Below are positions 34,255 through 42,907 of a DNA stretch of 47,350 nucleotides, piece by piece. Below the pieces are notes generated by a model. That model had not been told where the DNA came from. It saw only the letters and a list, made by a program, of their open reading frames with translations, and searched no databases. Origin of the DNA: Belliella filtrata (GTDB lineage Bacteria; Bacteroidota; Bacteroidia; Cytophagales; Cyclobacteriaceae); contig NZ_JAKZGP010000042.1 of the NCBI RefSeq assembly GCF_022549775.1, positions 1-47,350 on the forward strand, in the 5' to 3' direction. The stretch's first letter is position 1; each line of letters starts with the position of its first letter. A program made the translations under genes and the position numbers.

Positions 34255-34839
34255 TTATTTAGCTGCAATCAGCTTTGAAAATCCATTTTCTGACTGGATG
34301 TAGAATTCTACATTTGACTTGTTTCTGAAGTGGTCGTTGCTAAATACATAGGTTTTCTTAAATCCTTTTGTATTGTGTAACTTTTCAGAGTGAACCAAAA
34401 CATTGTTTTCGTAAATCATAACTGACATATCAGTAGGAAGCAATGAGTTTACAAGTAACTTGTACTTATTTCCTTCTTCTACATCAAGTTTTGAATAAAC
34501 TACTGGTTCAGCATTTTTTTCTTCAAGCTCTAGATCCAAATGGTCTATCTCTCCATTGGTGTTGTAGATTCCAACTTGATATTTACCAGGAGCTAGTTTT
34601 GAGAAGTCATAAGCTTTTGAAAATGCCTTCTTAGCTTTGATTCTGTCCATGTGAACAAGTGAATGCTTGCTGTCGTAGATTTTAACCAATAATGGTCCTT
34701 CTGGTGTAGATCCATAGATCAATTGTACCTTACTGTCTTCAAGTTGCTTCAACTTGACAGTAGCTTCTGTTCCTTTTTTCTCTGCATGTGCTGCAAATGT
34801 TAAACATAATGCAAGAGTGAGCGCTGTGAATAATCTCAT
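34255..34839 (-). CDS. Secreted protein with two related beta-sandwich-like repeats
   Basis: This 194-residue protein has a signal peptide (MRLFTALTLALCLTFAAHA). The mature part is two repeats of about 65 residues. Repeat 1 has LLVKIYDSKHSLVHMDRIK...AYDFSKLAPGKYQVGIYNTNG, and repeat 2 has MSVMIYENNVLVHSEKLHN...TYVFSNDHFRNKSNVEFYI, followed by ENG. They share the IY...LVH...F.K.Y.F pattern, so I infer an internal duplication. There is no enzyme motif; a structural or adhesive periplasmic role is possible. A good promoter match lies about 110 bases upstream, and the gene is separated from its neighbours by terminators, which suggests a single-gene unit. Confidence 0.75.
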   Translation of the reverse strand: MRLFTALTLALCLTFAAHAEKKGTEATVKLKQLEDSKVQLIYGSTPEGPLLVKIYDSKHSLVHMDRIKAKKAFSKAYDFSKLAPGKYQVGIYNTNGEIDHLDLELEEKNAEPVVYSKLDVEEGNKYKLLVNSLLPTDMSVMIYENNVLVHSEKLHNTKGFKKTYVFSNDHFRNKSNVEFYIQSENGFSKLIAAK

Positions 34840-34945
34840 AGTAGTGTTGTTTTGAATGTTTAAAGATTTACTATTTTGATTAACCTCATGATTCAGCGGG
34901 AGCTGAATGGTTTGTTATGAGGCCAGCTATTTTGGGATAACATTA

Positions 34946-34976
34946 CAAACTTAGCAGGCTTGAATGTTAATTGCAA
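34946..34976 (-). promoter_or_regulatory. Predicted promoter of the secreted repeat protein
   Basis: On the minus strand TTG (34976-34974) and TAAGTTTG (34953-34946) are 20 bases apart. This fits the Bacteroidota -33/-7 arrangement (TTG, then TAnnTTTG). It predicts a transcript starting near 34940 with a leader of about 100 bases before the ATG at 34839. It is the best promoter match in the window. Confidence 0.5.
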
Positions 34977-35249
34977 ATATTTCAATAAAAATAATCTAAA
35001 ATTATGAAATTGTTTAGTGATTTTAATAAATGTTGCCAAATTCGTAATAATGTAAAATTTGTTCGGAAACGTTTTCATTGAGTGAAGAATTGTTATTTGC
35101 TGCTTTTCAACAAAATAAAATTTTTATATTTTGTTAATTTCAAATTTCTTACTCGTTTGATGTCTTGATGAAAGTTTTTTTACAAATTTTTAATAGGTTT
35201 TAGGGAACTTCCATCAAGTTGAGAGATTTTGAACAGGTATCATTAAGTA
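34977..35249. other. AT-rich gap between the secreted protein promoter and the serS terminator
   Basis: This stretch is very AT-rich, with long A and T runs. I see no open frame, RNA gene or repeat in it. Confidence 0.5.
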
Positions 35250-35287
35250 TATAAAAGAAAAGCCTAGAAGATTTATGTCTTCTAGGC
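35250..35287 (-). terminator. Terminator after serS
   Basis: On the minus strand GCCTAGAAGA (35287-35278) and TCTTCTAGGC (35271-35262) form a perfect 10-bp stem with a 6-base loop, followed by TTTTCTTTTAT. It lies about 67 bases after the serS stop. Confidence 0.88.
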
Positions 35288-35354
35288 CTTAAAATTTCAA
35301 CTTAAATTAACTAAAGTTTGTATGCAGTTAACTTTCTAGCTTTCTGTTTTTAAA

Positions 35355-36626
35355 TTAAATCTTATCAAATCCTAAATAAGGTACAAGTACTTTGGGCATC
35401 TTGATGCCTTCTGCGGTTTGATTGTTTTCCAATATGGCAGCTACGATTCTTGGTAAAGCTAATGCTGACCCATTCAATGTGTGCGCTAAGTTAGTTTTCT
35501 TATCTTCACTTTTGTAGCGTAGTTTTAATCTATTCGCTTGATAAGTCTCAAAGTTGCTTACTGAACTCACTTCAAGCCACCTTTCCTGCGCAGCAGAATA
35601 TACTTCCATGTCGTAAGTGAGTGCTGATGTGAATCCCATATCTCCACCACATAGCTTAAGTACACGATATGGTAGTTCTAGCTTTTGTAATAGACTTTGA
35701 ACGTAAATGCTCATATCTTCAAGTGCTTCATAAGACTTGTCAGGATGGGAGATTTGAACAATTTCCACCTTATCAAATTGATGAAGTCTATTCAATCCTC
35801 TCACATGAGCCCCCCAACTTCCAGCTTCTCTTCTAAAGCATGGGGTGTGTCCGGCATTTTTGATTGGGAAATCTTGTTCTTGCAAGATAACATCTCTAAA
35901 AAGATTGGTGATAGGAACCTCTGCCGTTGGAATCAAAAACAACTTGTCGGCAGTAGCTTCATACATTTGACCTTCTTTGTCTGGTAGCTGGCCAGTTCCG
36001 TACCCAGAATCTTCATTGACCAAGATTGGTGGCTGAACTTCGGAGTATCCATTTTTGACGGCTTCGTCCAAAAAGAAATTAATCAGAGCACGTTGCAGCC
36101 TCGCACCTTTGCCTTTGTATACAGGGAAGCCCGCTCCCGTGATTTTCACGCCAAGATCAAAATCTATGATGTCATACTTTTTGATCAGCTCCCAGTGAGG
36201 AAGCTTGTCATCATTTAGAACTGGGATGTTTCCATTTTCTAGCATGACAATATTGTCATCTGCTGATTTTCCAGCAGGAACAGAATCGTGTGGAATGTTT
36301 GGTATTGAGTAAAGTAAATGCTTGAGCTCTTCTTCTATCTGATTGTAAGCTTCCTCAAGGGTTTTTACTTGTGCCTTGATTTCGCCTGTCCTAGCTTTAG
36401 CTTTTTCTGCCTCTTCTTTTTTCCCAGATTTCATTAGCATTCCAATTTCTTTAGAAATGCTGTTTGATTCTGCCTGTAAATTGTCTCGTTCATTTTGCGC
36501 CTCTTTTCTTTTATTGTCAAGTTCCAATACTTGCTTTAAAGTCTCTTCGGCCTGAGGGAAATTTCTCTTCTGAAGTCCAATAACTGCATCTTCAAATTTC
36601 TCTCTTATAGTATTTACCAGTAACAT
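35355..36626 (-). CDS. serS: Seryl-tRNA synthetase
   Basis: This 423-residue class II synthetase charges tRNA-Ser. The N-terminal antiparallel coiled coil (about residues 30-100) contacts the tRNA arm. The catalytic core has PTAEVPITNLFRD, FRREAGSWGAHVRGLNRLHQF (motif 2) and LNGSALALPRIVAAILENNQ (motif 3). The start MLLVNTIREKFEDA fits the family. A TATCTTTG element lies on the minus strand 38-45 bases upstream (36671-36664). The gene is monocistronic, with a clear terminator, and the length is normal. Confidence 0.97.
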   Translation of the reverse strand: MLLVNTIREKFEDAVIGLQKRNFPQAEETLKQVLELDNKRKEAQNERDNLQAESNSISKEIGMLMKSGKKEEAEKAKARTGEIKAQVKTLEEAYNQIEEELKHLLYSIPNIPHDSVPAGKSADDNIVMLENGNIPVLNDDKLPHWELIKKYDIIDFDLGVKITGAGFPVYKGKGARLQRALINFFLDEAVKNGYSEVQPPILVNEDSGYGTGQLPDKEGQMYEATADKLFLIPTAEVPITNLFRDVILQEQDFPIKNAGHTPCFRREAGSWGAHVRGLNRLHQFDKVEIVQISHPDKSYEALEDMSIYVQSLLQKLELPYRVLKLCGGDMGFTSALTYDMEVYSAAQERWLEVSSVSNFETYQANRLKLRYKSEDKKTNLAHTLNGSALALPRIVAAILENNQTAEGIKMPKVLVPYLGFDKI

Positions 36627-36663
36627 ATGAATGCTTCTAAGGTTCCTGTTTGTTTATAGCTCG

Positions 36664-36671
36664 CAAAGATA
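36664..36671 (-). promoter_or_regulatory. Probable -7 element for serS
   Basis: TATCTTTG on the minus strand matches TAnnTTTG, 38 bases before the serS ATG. A -33 TTG is absent at the usual spacing. Confidence 0.4.
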
Positions 36672-36722
36672 AGGATGTTATTCGAATACCATGCTTTTAA
36701 TAAGGTGGAGTAAGCTTTGATG

Positions 36723-37490
36723 TTATTGGATTACTACTCTTTTTCTTATAGAAGAAAAAGGCCCATCTAATTCCTGGCCATCCTGTTTCACCAATTTGAC
36801 ATTGATAGCATGCTCTCCTTTAGGTAAGTCAGAAATACGAACAGGTGTCACTTCATTGACATCATACTGAAAATCATCGATTGAGATGATTACTTTTAGT
36901 TTGTCCTGTTTCAGATCGCCTCCCATAAGCAAGAAGTCAATAGTAACTTCTTCGCCAGTGTTGTATGTCTGGCCATCTTTGGGAATATTGACCGCTATGT
37001 AGGGTTCTGCAGAAAATGGAAATGGGCGGGTGTCGCCAACTCTAAAATCTCTGTCAACAAAGTTTCCGAATTCTTTTAGCGCAAGTCCTTCTTCATCCAC
37101 AAGGTAGGCGATTGCTCGATAGGTACCTTCGTTGAGTTCTCTTTGAAAAATGGGCATATTGTATCCAATAGGATCGCTTGAGTTGAGTATAAGCTTAAGC
37201 TGAAAGTCATTCAGTCCATCTCCAAAAGGGTAGTTTTTAATGTTAAACTCAAAAGGAACTTTACCTGGCTTGAATACTTGATTACCCAATGGGCTGAACA
37301 TTTCTAAAATGGCATCGGGGTAATCATTTTTTTCTTCATAGAAATAAAAGCTCACTTCAGGGGAATCATTTTCTGAAGAAACAGACTGGCTTTTTGGGAT
37401 TTTTACTTCTTCTTTTTTTTCTCGTTTTATGTCACAAGAAAAGGTGATCATGAGGCTAAAAAGAAGAGTGATGATGGTTGTGTATCTCAT
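36723..37490 (-). CDS. Putative lipoprotein of unknown function
   Basis: This 255-residue protein has a lipoprotein-like signal (hydrophobic TIITLLFSLMITFSC, Cys at residue 19) followed by a charged linker (KREKKEEVKIPK). The body is beta-rich and has two similar-looking units, each with a segment of the type SPLGNQVFKPGKVPFEFNI or IPKDGQTYNTGEEVTIDFLL. These recall Ig-like or bacterial surface beta-sandwich domains. No enzyme motif is seen. It diverges from the dioxygenase gene with 75 bases between start codons. I do not recognise a named family. Confidence 0.7.
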   Translation of the reverse strand: MRYTTIITLLFSLMITFSCDIKREKKEEVKIPKSQSVSSENDSPEVSFYFYEEKNDYPDAILEMFSPLGNQVFKPGKVPFEFNIKNYPFGDGLNDFQLKLILNSSDPIGYNMPIFQRELNEGTYRAIAYLVDEEGLALKEFGNFVDRDFRVGDTRPFPFSAEPYIAVNIPKDGQTYNTGEEVTIDFLLMGGDLKQDKLKVIISIDDFQYDVNEVTPVRISDLPKGEHAINVKLVKQDGQELDGPFSSIRKRVVIQ

Positions 37491-37565
37491 AGGTTTAGAC
37501 TTGTAGTTTAAAGATATTTAATTTTAGCTTAAAAAGCTGTACCTTTCAGCGTAAATTATACCCTT

Positions 37566-38546
37566 ATGACTGAGATTTTATATGATGAAATTCCATCGTT
37601 GGATTTAGCGGATTTTACCTCCGGCGATGCAGAGAAGAAAGCGGCATTTGTTGAGAAGTTAGGCCAGGCTTATAATAACATTGGTTTTGTAGCTATCAAG
37701 AACCATGGCTTGAGTCAGGAATTGCAGGAAAAACTGTATGATATCATTAGAAGGTTCTTTGCGCTCTCGGATGAAGTAAAGGTGAAGTATGAAAAGCCAG
37801 AGATAGGATATCAAAGAGGATATACTGGAAAAGGTAAAGAGCATGCGAAAGGAAGGAATACAGGGGACTTGAAGGAATTCTATCACGTAGGGCAGGAACT
37901 TTCTTCTATTCCAGATGCTGACCCTATCAAGTCAGAATATCCTGCGAATGTTTGGCCTCAAGAGTTACCTGAATTTGAGGAGATTGCGTTGGAAACTTAC
38001 AAGACTTTAGAGGCGGCTGGCAAGAATATGCTTAAGGCTATAGCTATATACTTGGGATTGACAGAGGATTATTTTGAAGATAAAGTGGCTTATGGGAACT
38101 CAATACTTCGCCAGATTCATTATTTTCCAATAGAAAATCCAGACCAAGTACCTGCGGATGCAGTACGTGCTGCGGAGCATGGTGATATCAATCTGATCAC
38201 GCTACTTATGGGGGCGAGTGCAGATGGATTGCAAGTACTTCGAAGAGATGGGAAATGGATTCCAATCACAGCGCTTCCAGATCAGTTGGTGGTGAATGTG
38301 GGTGATATGCTTGAGCGCTTGACCAATAAGAAATTAAAATCAACCATCCATAGGGTAGTGAATCCTCCTCGTGAATTGATGAATTCCAGCAGGTTCTCTA
38401 TACCGTTCTTCATGCATCCAAGGTCGGAGATGGATTTGACTTGCTTAGATAGTTGTGTTGATGAGGAAAACCCAAAGCAGTTCAAAGATGCAACTGCTGG
38501 TGAGTTTTTAGATGAGCGTTTGAGAGAATTAGGTTTGAAAAAATAA
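37566..38546 (+). CDS. Isopenicillin-N-synthase-like Fe(II)/2-oxoglutarate dioxygenase
   Basis: This 326-residue protein has an N-terminal DIOX_N region (IPSLDLADF, then YNNIGFVAIKNHGLS) and a double-stranded beta-helix with iron ligands His205, Asp207 (HGD) and His262 (STIHRV). The co-substrate motif RFS is at 276-278. This is the layout of plant-like and bacterial 2OG-Fe(II) oxygenases, and the substrate cannot be predicted. The chrA gene follows with a GTG start 1 base after this stop. The two may be co-transcribed, although no functional link is known. Confidence 0.9.
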   Translation: MTEILYDEIPSLDLADFTSGDAEKKAAFVEKLGQAYNNIGFVAIKNHGLSQELQEKLYDIIRRFFALSDEVKVKYEKPEIGYQRGYTGKGKEHAKGRNTGDLKEFYHVGQELSSIPDADPIKSEYPANVWPQELPEFEEIALETYKTLEAAGKNMLKAIAIYLGLTEDYFEDKVAYGNSILRQIHYFPIENPDQVPADAVRAAEHGDINLITLLMGASADGLQVLRRDGKWIPITALPDQLVVNVGDMLERLTNKKLKSTIHRVVNPPRELMNSSRFSIPFFMHPRSEMDLTCLDSCVDEENPKQFKDATAGEFLDERLRELGLKK

Positions 38547-38547
38547 G

Positions 38548-39744
38548 GTGGCAGTCAGGAAAGTAAGATATTATCTTTATCTCAAGGATGTAATTTTACT
38601 TTCTGTGACGGCATTTGGAGGCCCGCAAGCATTTCTCGCCATGATATTAGATCTCATGGTGAGAAAGCGGGCTTATATTACAGAGTCGGAGTTGTGGGAG
38701 TTGAATGCGCTTTGTCAAGTCCTCCCAGGCCCTACTTCTACACAAACTATTTCGGCAATTGGCTACCGTATTGGAGGGCCGGCCTTAGCTTATTTATCTC
38801 TTCTTGTTTGGATATTGCCTGCGACCATTTTGATGATTGCAGCAGCTTTTTTAATTGATTTTTTACAAGAAAGTACTCCTGGTGCGCTTAGTTTCGCTAA
38901 ATTTATCCAGCCTATGGCGATAGGTTTTATTATCTATGCTGCCCAAAAGACGATCTTTAAGATGGTCAAAACGGCTGAAGCTACAGTGCTGATGATGTTG
39001 GCTGCATTTATTTCATTTTTCTATCACTCTCCTTACGTTTTTCCGATTCTGTTATTTGTGGGTGGGTTAGTGACTTCGTTGAATTATAAGAATCATCCAA
39101 GAGAGAAAGGAGATAAGAAGCTTAGGATTTCATGGTCGAATTTTTATTTGTGGGCAGGTATTTTGGTTTTTGCAGCTTTATTGGGTGCTTTGACTAAGAA
39201 TCAATCGGTTCTGTTGTTTGAAAATTTTTATAGGAATGGAAGTTTGATTTTTGGTGGTGGACAAGTTCTTGTACCTTATTTGTATACGGAATTTGTGGAG
39301 TTTAAGCGTTTTTTGAGTTCTCAAGAGTTTTTGACAGGATATGCAATATCTCAAGGAATGCCTGGGCCTACTTTTAGTATTAGTTCTTATGTTGGAGCAC
39401 TTTCCATGAGAGAGTATGGTGTAGTCGGCTTGCTGACGGGGGGATTTATAGCGGCTGCGGGAATCTTCCTTCCTGGGACATTTTTGATATTCTTTGTGAT
39501 CAAGTTTTGGGATCAGCTGAAAAAGTATCGTCCTGTCAGGGCTGCACTTGAAGGAATCAATGCAGTAAGCTGTGGTATGTTGATCGCTGCGGCTTATTTG
39601 TTGTTTGAGCCACTTGATGCTAATTTGTTTAATGTCTTGGCGATTTTTGGCACCTATTTGTTGTTAAATTTTACCAGACTGTCTTCTCCTGTTATTATTA
39701 TCATAGGAGTGCTTGCGGGAATAGGGTATAACTTGATTTTTTAA
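38548..39744 (+). CDS. chrA: Chromate transporter family protein (CHR)
   Basis: This 398-residue inner-membrane protein is built from two CHR domains. The first has FGGPQAFLAMILD and LPGPTSTQ; the second has FGGGQVLVPYLYTEF and QGMPGPTFSISSYVGAL. The long two-domain form is the type shown to export chromate in other bacteria. The start is GTG, one base after the dioxygenase stop; no ATG is available upstream. There is no chrB or other metal-resistance gene nearby, so sulfate or another anion could also be the substrate. The topology and motifs are intact. Confidence 0.92.
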   Translation: MAVRKVRYYLYLKDVILLSVTAFGGPQAFLAMILDLMVRKRAYITESELWELNALCQVLPGPTSTQTISAIGYRIGGPALAYLSLLVWILPATILMIAAAFLIDFLQESTPGALSFAKFIQPMAIGFIIYAAQKTIFKMVKTAEATVLMMLAAFISFFYHSPYVFPILLFVGGLVTSLNYKNHPREKGDKKLRISWSNFYLWAGILVFAALLGALTKNQSVLLFENFYRNGSLIFGGGQVLVPYLYTEFVEFKRFLSSQEFLTGYAISQGMPGPTFSISSYVGALSMREYGVVGLLTGGFIAAAGIFLPGTFLIFFVIKFWDQLKKYRPVRAALEGINAVSCGMLIAAAYLLFEPLDANLFNVLAIFGTYLLLNFTRLSSPVIIIIGVLAGIGYNLIF

Positions 39745-39748
39745 GGAA

Positions 39749-39783
39749 ATCAATGAGCTCTGTTTGTTTTAAAGCTCATTGAT
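39749..39783. repeat. Perfect 11-bp inverted repeat at the chrA/ATPase-remnant junction
   Basis: ATCAATGAGCT (39749-39759) and AGCTCATTGAT (39773-39783) are perfect complements around 13 bases. The right arm encodes the last residues (INEL) of the DUF4143 remnant. There is no long T run after it on the plus strand. It may be a weak terminator between the convergent genes. Confidence 0.55.
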
Positions 39784-40925
39784 AGCTAGTATGCCTTGTA
39801 AAGATACGGCCAATGTCTCTCCTCCTATGGGATAAGTTTCTGATCCTCCATATACAAGATACTTGTCTGTTGCCATGATATCTTCACAAGAGATCAAAAA
39901 TCCCTTAGAGATCTTCGGGCTGAGTGTTTTCTTGATTTCTATTGCGATTACTTTGGTCTTGTATGTAATGAACAAGTCTATTTCTGCTCCCGAAAATGTC
40001 CTGTAATACCAGTATTCGGTACCTTTGGGTAGCTCGGAGAGTATGTTTTCGATGATAAATCCTTTCCAACTCATACCCAGTATTGGATGGTTAAGGAGAT
40101 CGTCCATGTCACCGATATTGAGAAGGGCGTGAACAAGTCCTGAATCTCTAATGTAGATTTTGGGACTTTTTACGTTTCGCTTGCCTACATTTCTGTGCCA
40201 TGGTCTGACACTCCTGATCAAAAGTAAATCTTCCAATAACTCAATGTAGCTTTTGATAGTGGGGGAACTTAAGTCCATGCTAGCGCCAAGTTGACTCATG
40301 TTGATTTGACACCCTTGCTGATGGGCTAGCATAGTCCACAATCGTCTTAGTCTATTGGCAGGGATAAATTACGCGATTTGTGGGATGTCCCTTTCTAAAT
40401 ATGTGCTAATGAAGTTATTTCTCTATCTTAAGCTGGCAGGATTAGATCTTGCTAGAAAACTGTCTGGGAATCCTTCTCGTAGCCATAGCTTTTCTAAGGC
40501 GTTCTCTTCTCCACTCACTTCGGTAAGATTGAATCCAAAGAGTTCTTCGTATGCAATTCAACCTACTAGTGTTTGATTAGTTCTAGTGAAGCAGAGCCTA
40601 AAATCAGGAACTGTCCATGTCTACATCCAACTTTTCTTCTTTTGTCAATTACTCCCCGGAGGATAGGGTAGAGTTCAGGTACTTGCTGGATTTCGTCTAG
40701 GATGATCAGCTTTCCCAGATGAAGCTCGAAATATTACTCTGGTTCTACAAGCTTGGTTCGGTCGCTGGGGCTTTCCAGGTCTTAGTAGATGGCTTCTTTG
40801 TCTAGCTTGATGGCAATCTCTTGAGAGAGCGTAATTTTTCCTACCTGTCTTGGTCCTAAGATGGATAAGGCATGGAAGTCTTGAAGTAATTCTTCTAATT
40901 CGCTAGCTATTCTTCTAAATTTCAT
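39769..40925 (-). pseudogene. Broken AAA ATPase with DUF4143 domain
   Basis: On the minus strand from ATG at 40925 the frame reads MKFRRIASELEELLQ, GPRQVGKITL (Walker A with Thr changed to Ile) and LIILDEIQQVPELYP (Walker B). It is interrupted by stops at 40784-40782, 40736-40734 and 40568-40566. The reading frame then shifts, and fragments such as LWLREGFPDSF and ERDIPQIA appear in another frame. The C-terminal DUF4143 part (about 39769-40341, with LRRLWTMLAHQQG and WYYRTFSGAEIDLFI) is still open for about 190 residues but has only a TTG start. I infer an old, multiply damaged gene of the ATP-binding/DUF4143 family. Confidence 0.88.
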
Positions 40926-41018
40926 CCTTTCAAGTTTAAATATTATTTTAAAAAAATCAATGAGAAGTATGTTTAAATGTTTTATAAAACCCTTCTATTG
41001 CTTCTAAATGGAGATTCG

Positions 41019-41888
41019 TTAATTTTCTTCTGTTTCAATATTTGTTTTTATAAAAGCTCCAGAAAGAGAAGTGATTGCAGAGATCAAAAAGAACATTAAA
41101 CTGAATGCAACGGCTGTATTTTTATCTATTCCAATGTACTCGTGACTATAGATGAAGACGAGTTCACGAGCACCTACGCCCCCAATAGTCAAGGGAAGTA
41201 CTGCTACAATGGAAGAGAGTAAAAAGACGAATTGATAGGCTAAGAATTTTTCATTTACACCCAAAGCAAGTAAAATAAAGTAAGCAGATATCATTTGAGC
41301 TACTTGTCCTAAGATGGAGTAGATGTTTGCTGGGGTAAAAGATTTGATGAATTTGGCAAATAGAAGTTTGTTCGATAGGTAGAAAATTGGATACAATACA
41401 AGAATAGAAGCTGTCGCAACCCAGTCTAGGGGGATTGAAGATAGTATACTGAGGTCTATTTCAATAAAAAAGTATAAGCCAATCAATAAAAAAAGAATGG
41501 CAATCAATCCACCTAGCCGGTCTAGCAAGGACGCTTGTATCAAGGGTTTGATTGGAGTTTGGAAATGTTTGTTCAGTAAGTATACTTTGTAGCCATCTCC
41601 ACCAATACCTCCTGGTAGGAACAGGTTGTAGAACATGCCTATGGCGTAAAGCTTGAAATTTTCCAGTTCACTGATATGAATACCGATGTTTTTGAAGAAT
41701 AAGTTTAGCCTTAATGCAGTGAGTATTTTACTCAACACGAAAAAAATGATGGCTACCAAGACCCAAGTTATATTCATGGATTTGACCATTGCGATCAATT
41801 GATTGGTGTCAATTTTTCTAAAGACCAAAAAAACAGCTAACCCGGTAAGGGTTAGCTTTAGAATAAGCTTGAGCGTTTTTTTATTCAC
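41019..41888 (-). CDS. UPF0104/LPG-synthase-TM family flippase-like membrane protein
   Basis: This protein of about 289 residues has roughly eight membrane helices and the family segments FKLYAIGMFYNLFLPGGIGG (about 80-100) and LPLTIGGVGARELVFIY. Family members have been linked to flipping of lipids or polyprenyl-sugars. The frame is open 75 bases further upstream, but the GTG at 41888, 8 bases inside the end of the glycosyltransferase gene, is the likelier start. It is the last gene of a three-gene minus-strand set with GT2 and GT39 enzymes, and I infer a role in moving lipid-linked sugars. Confidence 0.85.
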   Translation of the reverse strand: MNKKTLKLILKLTLTGLAVFLVFRKIDTNQLIAMVKSMNITWVLVAIIFFVLSKILTALRLNLFFKNIGIHISELENFKLYAIGMFYNLFLPGGIGGDGYKVYLLNKHFQTPIKPLIQASLLDRLGGLIAILFLLIGLYFFIEIDLSILSSIPLDWVATASILVLYPIFYLSNKLLFAKFIKSFTPANIYSILGQVAQMISAYFILLALGVNEKFLAYQFVFLLSSIVAVLPLTIGGVGARELVFIYSHEYIGIDKNTAVAFSLMFFLISAITSLSGAFIKTNIETEEN

Positions 41889-42822
41889 CCTGATATACGG
41901 ATTTGATTTTGTAAGTTTTCTTGTCTTGAGACTCGAAATAAGTTCTGATGATGATCTCAGCAATGATTCCAGTAGTGATCAATTGAATACCGCCAAGCAG
42001 GAAAATAAAACCAAGAAGCAGGATAGGTCTGCCCCAGATATCTCCTCCCATGAGTTTTTCTACTAATAAATAGAAGTTGATTAACACACCTATCATGAAT
42101 GAAAACAATCCTAATGTACCAAAGATGTGTATAGGTCGCTGGAAGTACTTCTGGAAAAATAGCATTAAGATCAAGTCTGCCATTACTTTGAATGTTCTGC
42201 TTAGTCCATACTTGGAAGTGCCGTGAATTCTTGGGTGGTGCTTCACATCTACCTCTGTCATGCTTGCTCCCTCTTGCTTAGCAAGTACAGGGATGAACCT
42301 ATGAAGCTCACCGTAGAGCCCCATGTTTTGTGCTATTTGCGCTTTGTAGACCCTAAGACTACATCCATAATCATTTAAATATACCTTGGTGCTGTGTCGG
42401 ATGATGTAGTTAGCAATTTTACTAGGGAACTTCCTTAGTACAAAACCGTCTTGCCGGTTTGCTCTTCTTCCTGCCACGACATCCCAATCTTCGTCTATTG
42501 CTTTTTGAAGCATGCTAGGGATGTCTGATGGGTCATTTTGCAGGTCTCCATCCATTGTTGCTATATATTCGCCTTGCGCCAAGTCGATACCTGCTGCAAG
42601 TGCTGTGGTCTGACCGTAGTTTTTATTGAATATGATGAGCTTGGTTCTGTTATTAGCGTACTTTTTCACTTCCGCTACCGTTCCATCCGTAGCGCCATCC
42701 TCGATGAGGATTACCTCATAATTGATATACTGAAGCGCTTCATAGGTTGCATCCAGCAATGGTTTTATGTTTTCCTCTTCGTTGTAGACAGTGATTACTA
42801 CTGAGATTAATGGTTTGGTCAT
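41881..42822 (-). CDS. Family 2 glycosyltransferase, DPM/ArnC-like
   Basis: This 313-residue enzyme has an N-terminal GT-A domain (VVITVYNEEENIKPLL; DxD-type motif ATMDGDLQNDPSD near residue 90) and two C-terminal membrane helices (about 235-255 and 270-295). This is the form of polyisoprenyl-phosphate hexosyltransferases. I infer that it makes an undecaprenyl-phosphate sugar, which the ArnT-like enzyme upstream could use as donor. It overlaps the flippase-like gene and follows the GT39 gene by 85 bases. The sugar is unknown. Confidence 0.9.
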   Translation of the reverse strand: MTKPLISVVITVYNEEENIKPLLDATYEALQYINYEVILIEDGATDGTVAEVKKYANNRTKLIIFNKNYGQTTALAAGIDLAQGEYIATMDGDLQNDPSDIPSMLQKAIDEDWDVVAGRRANRQDGFVLRKFPSKIANYIIRHSTKVYLNDYGCSLRVYKAQIAQNMGLYGELHRFIPVLAKQEGASMTEVDVKHHPRIHGTSKYGLSRTFKVMADLILMLFFQKYFQRPIHIFGTLGLFSFMIGVLINFYLLVEKLMGGDIWGRPILLLGFIFLLGGIQLITTGIIAEIIIRTYFESQDKKTYKIKSVYQGE

Positions 42823-42907
42823 GTATTTGGTGTTTCGTCAAAATTACGGTTTTATCTTTTTTGAGACAAACTAAAAAACTTAGCTATCTTGATGATCTAG
42901 ACGTTAC

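Noticed and set aside
40355-40576. 73-codon open frame on the plus strand
   Set aside because: It is the reverse strand of the broken AAA/DUF4143 gene, whose minus-strand fragments match that family.
41889-41963. N-terminal extension of the UPF0104 protein inside the glycosyltransferase gene
   Set aside because: The extension is polar, not family-like and overlaps coding sequence. The GTG at 41888 gives a normal start.
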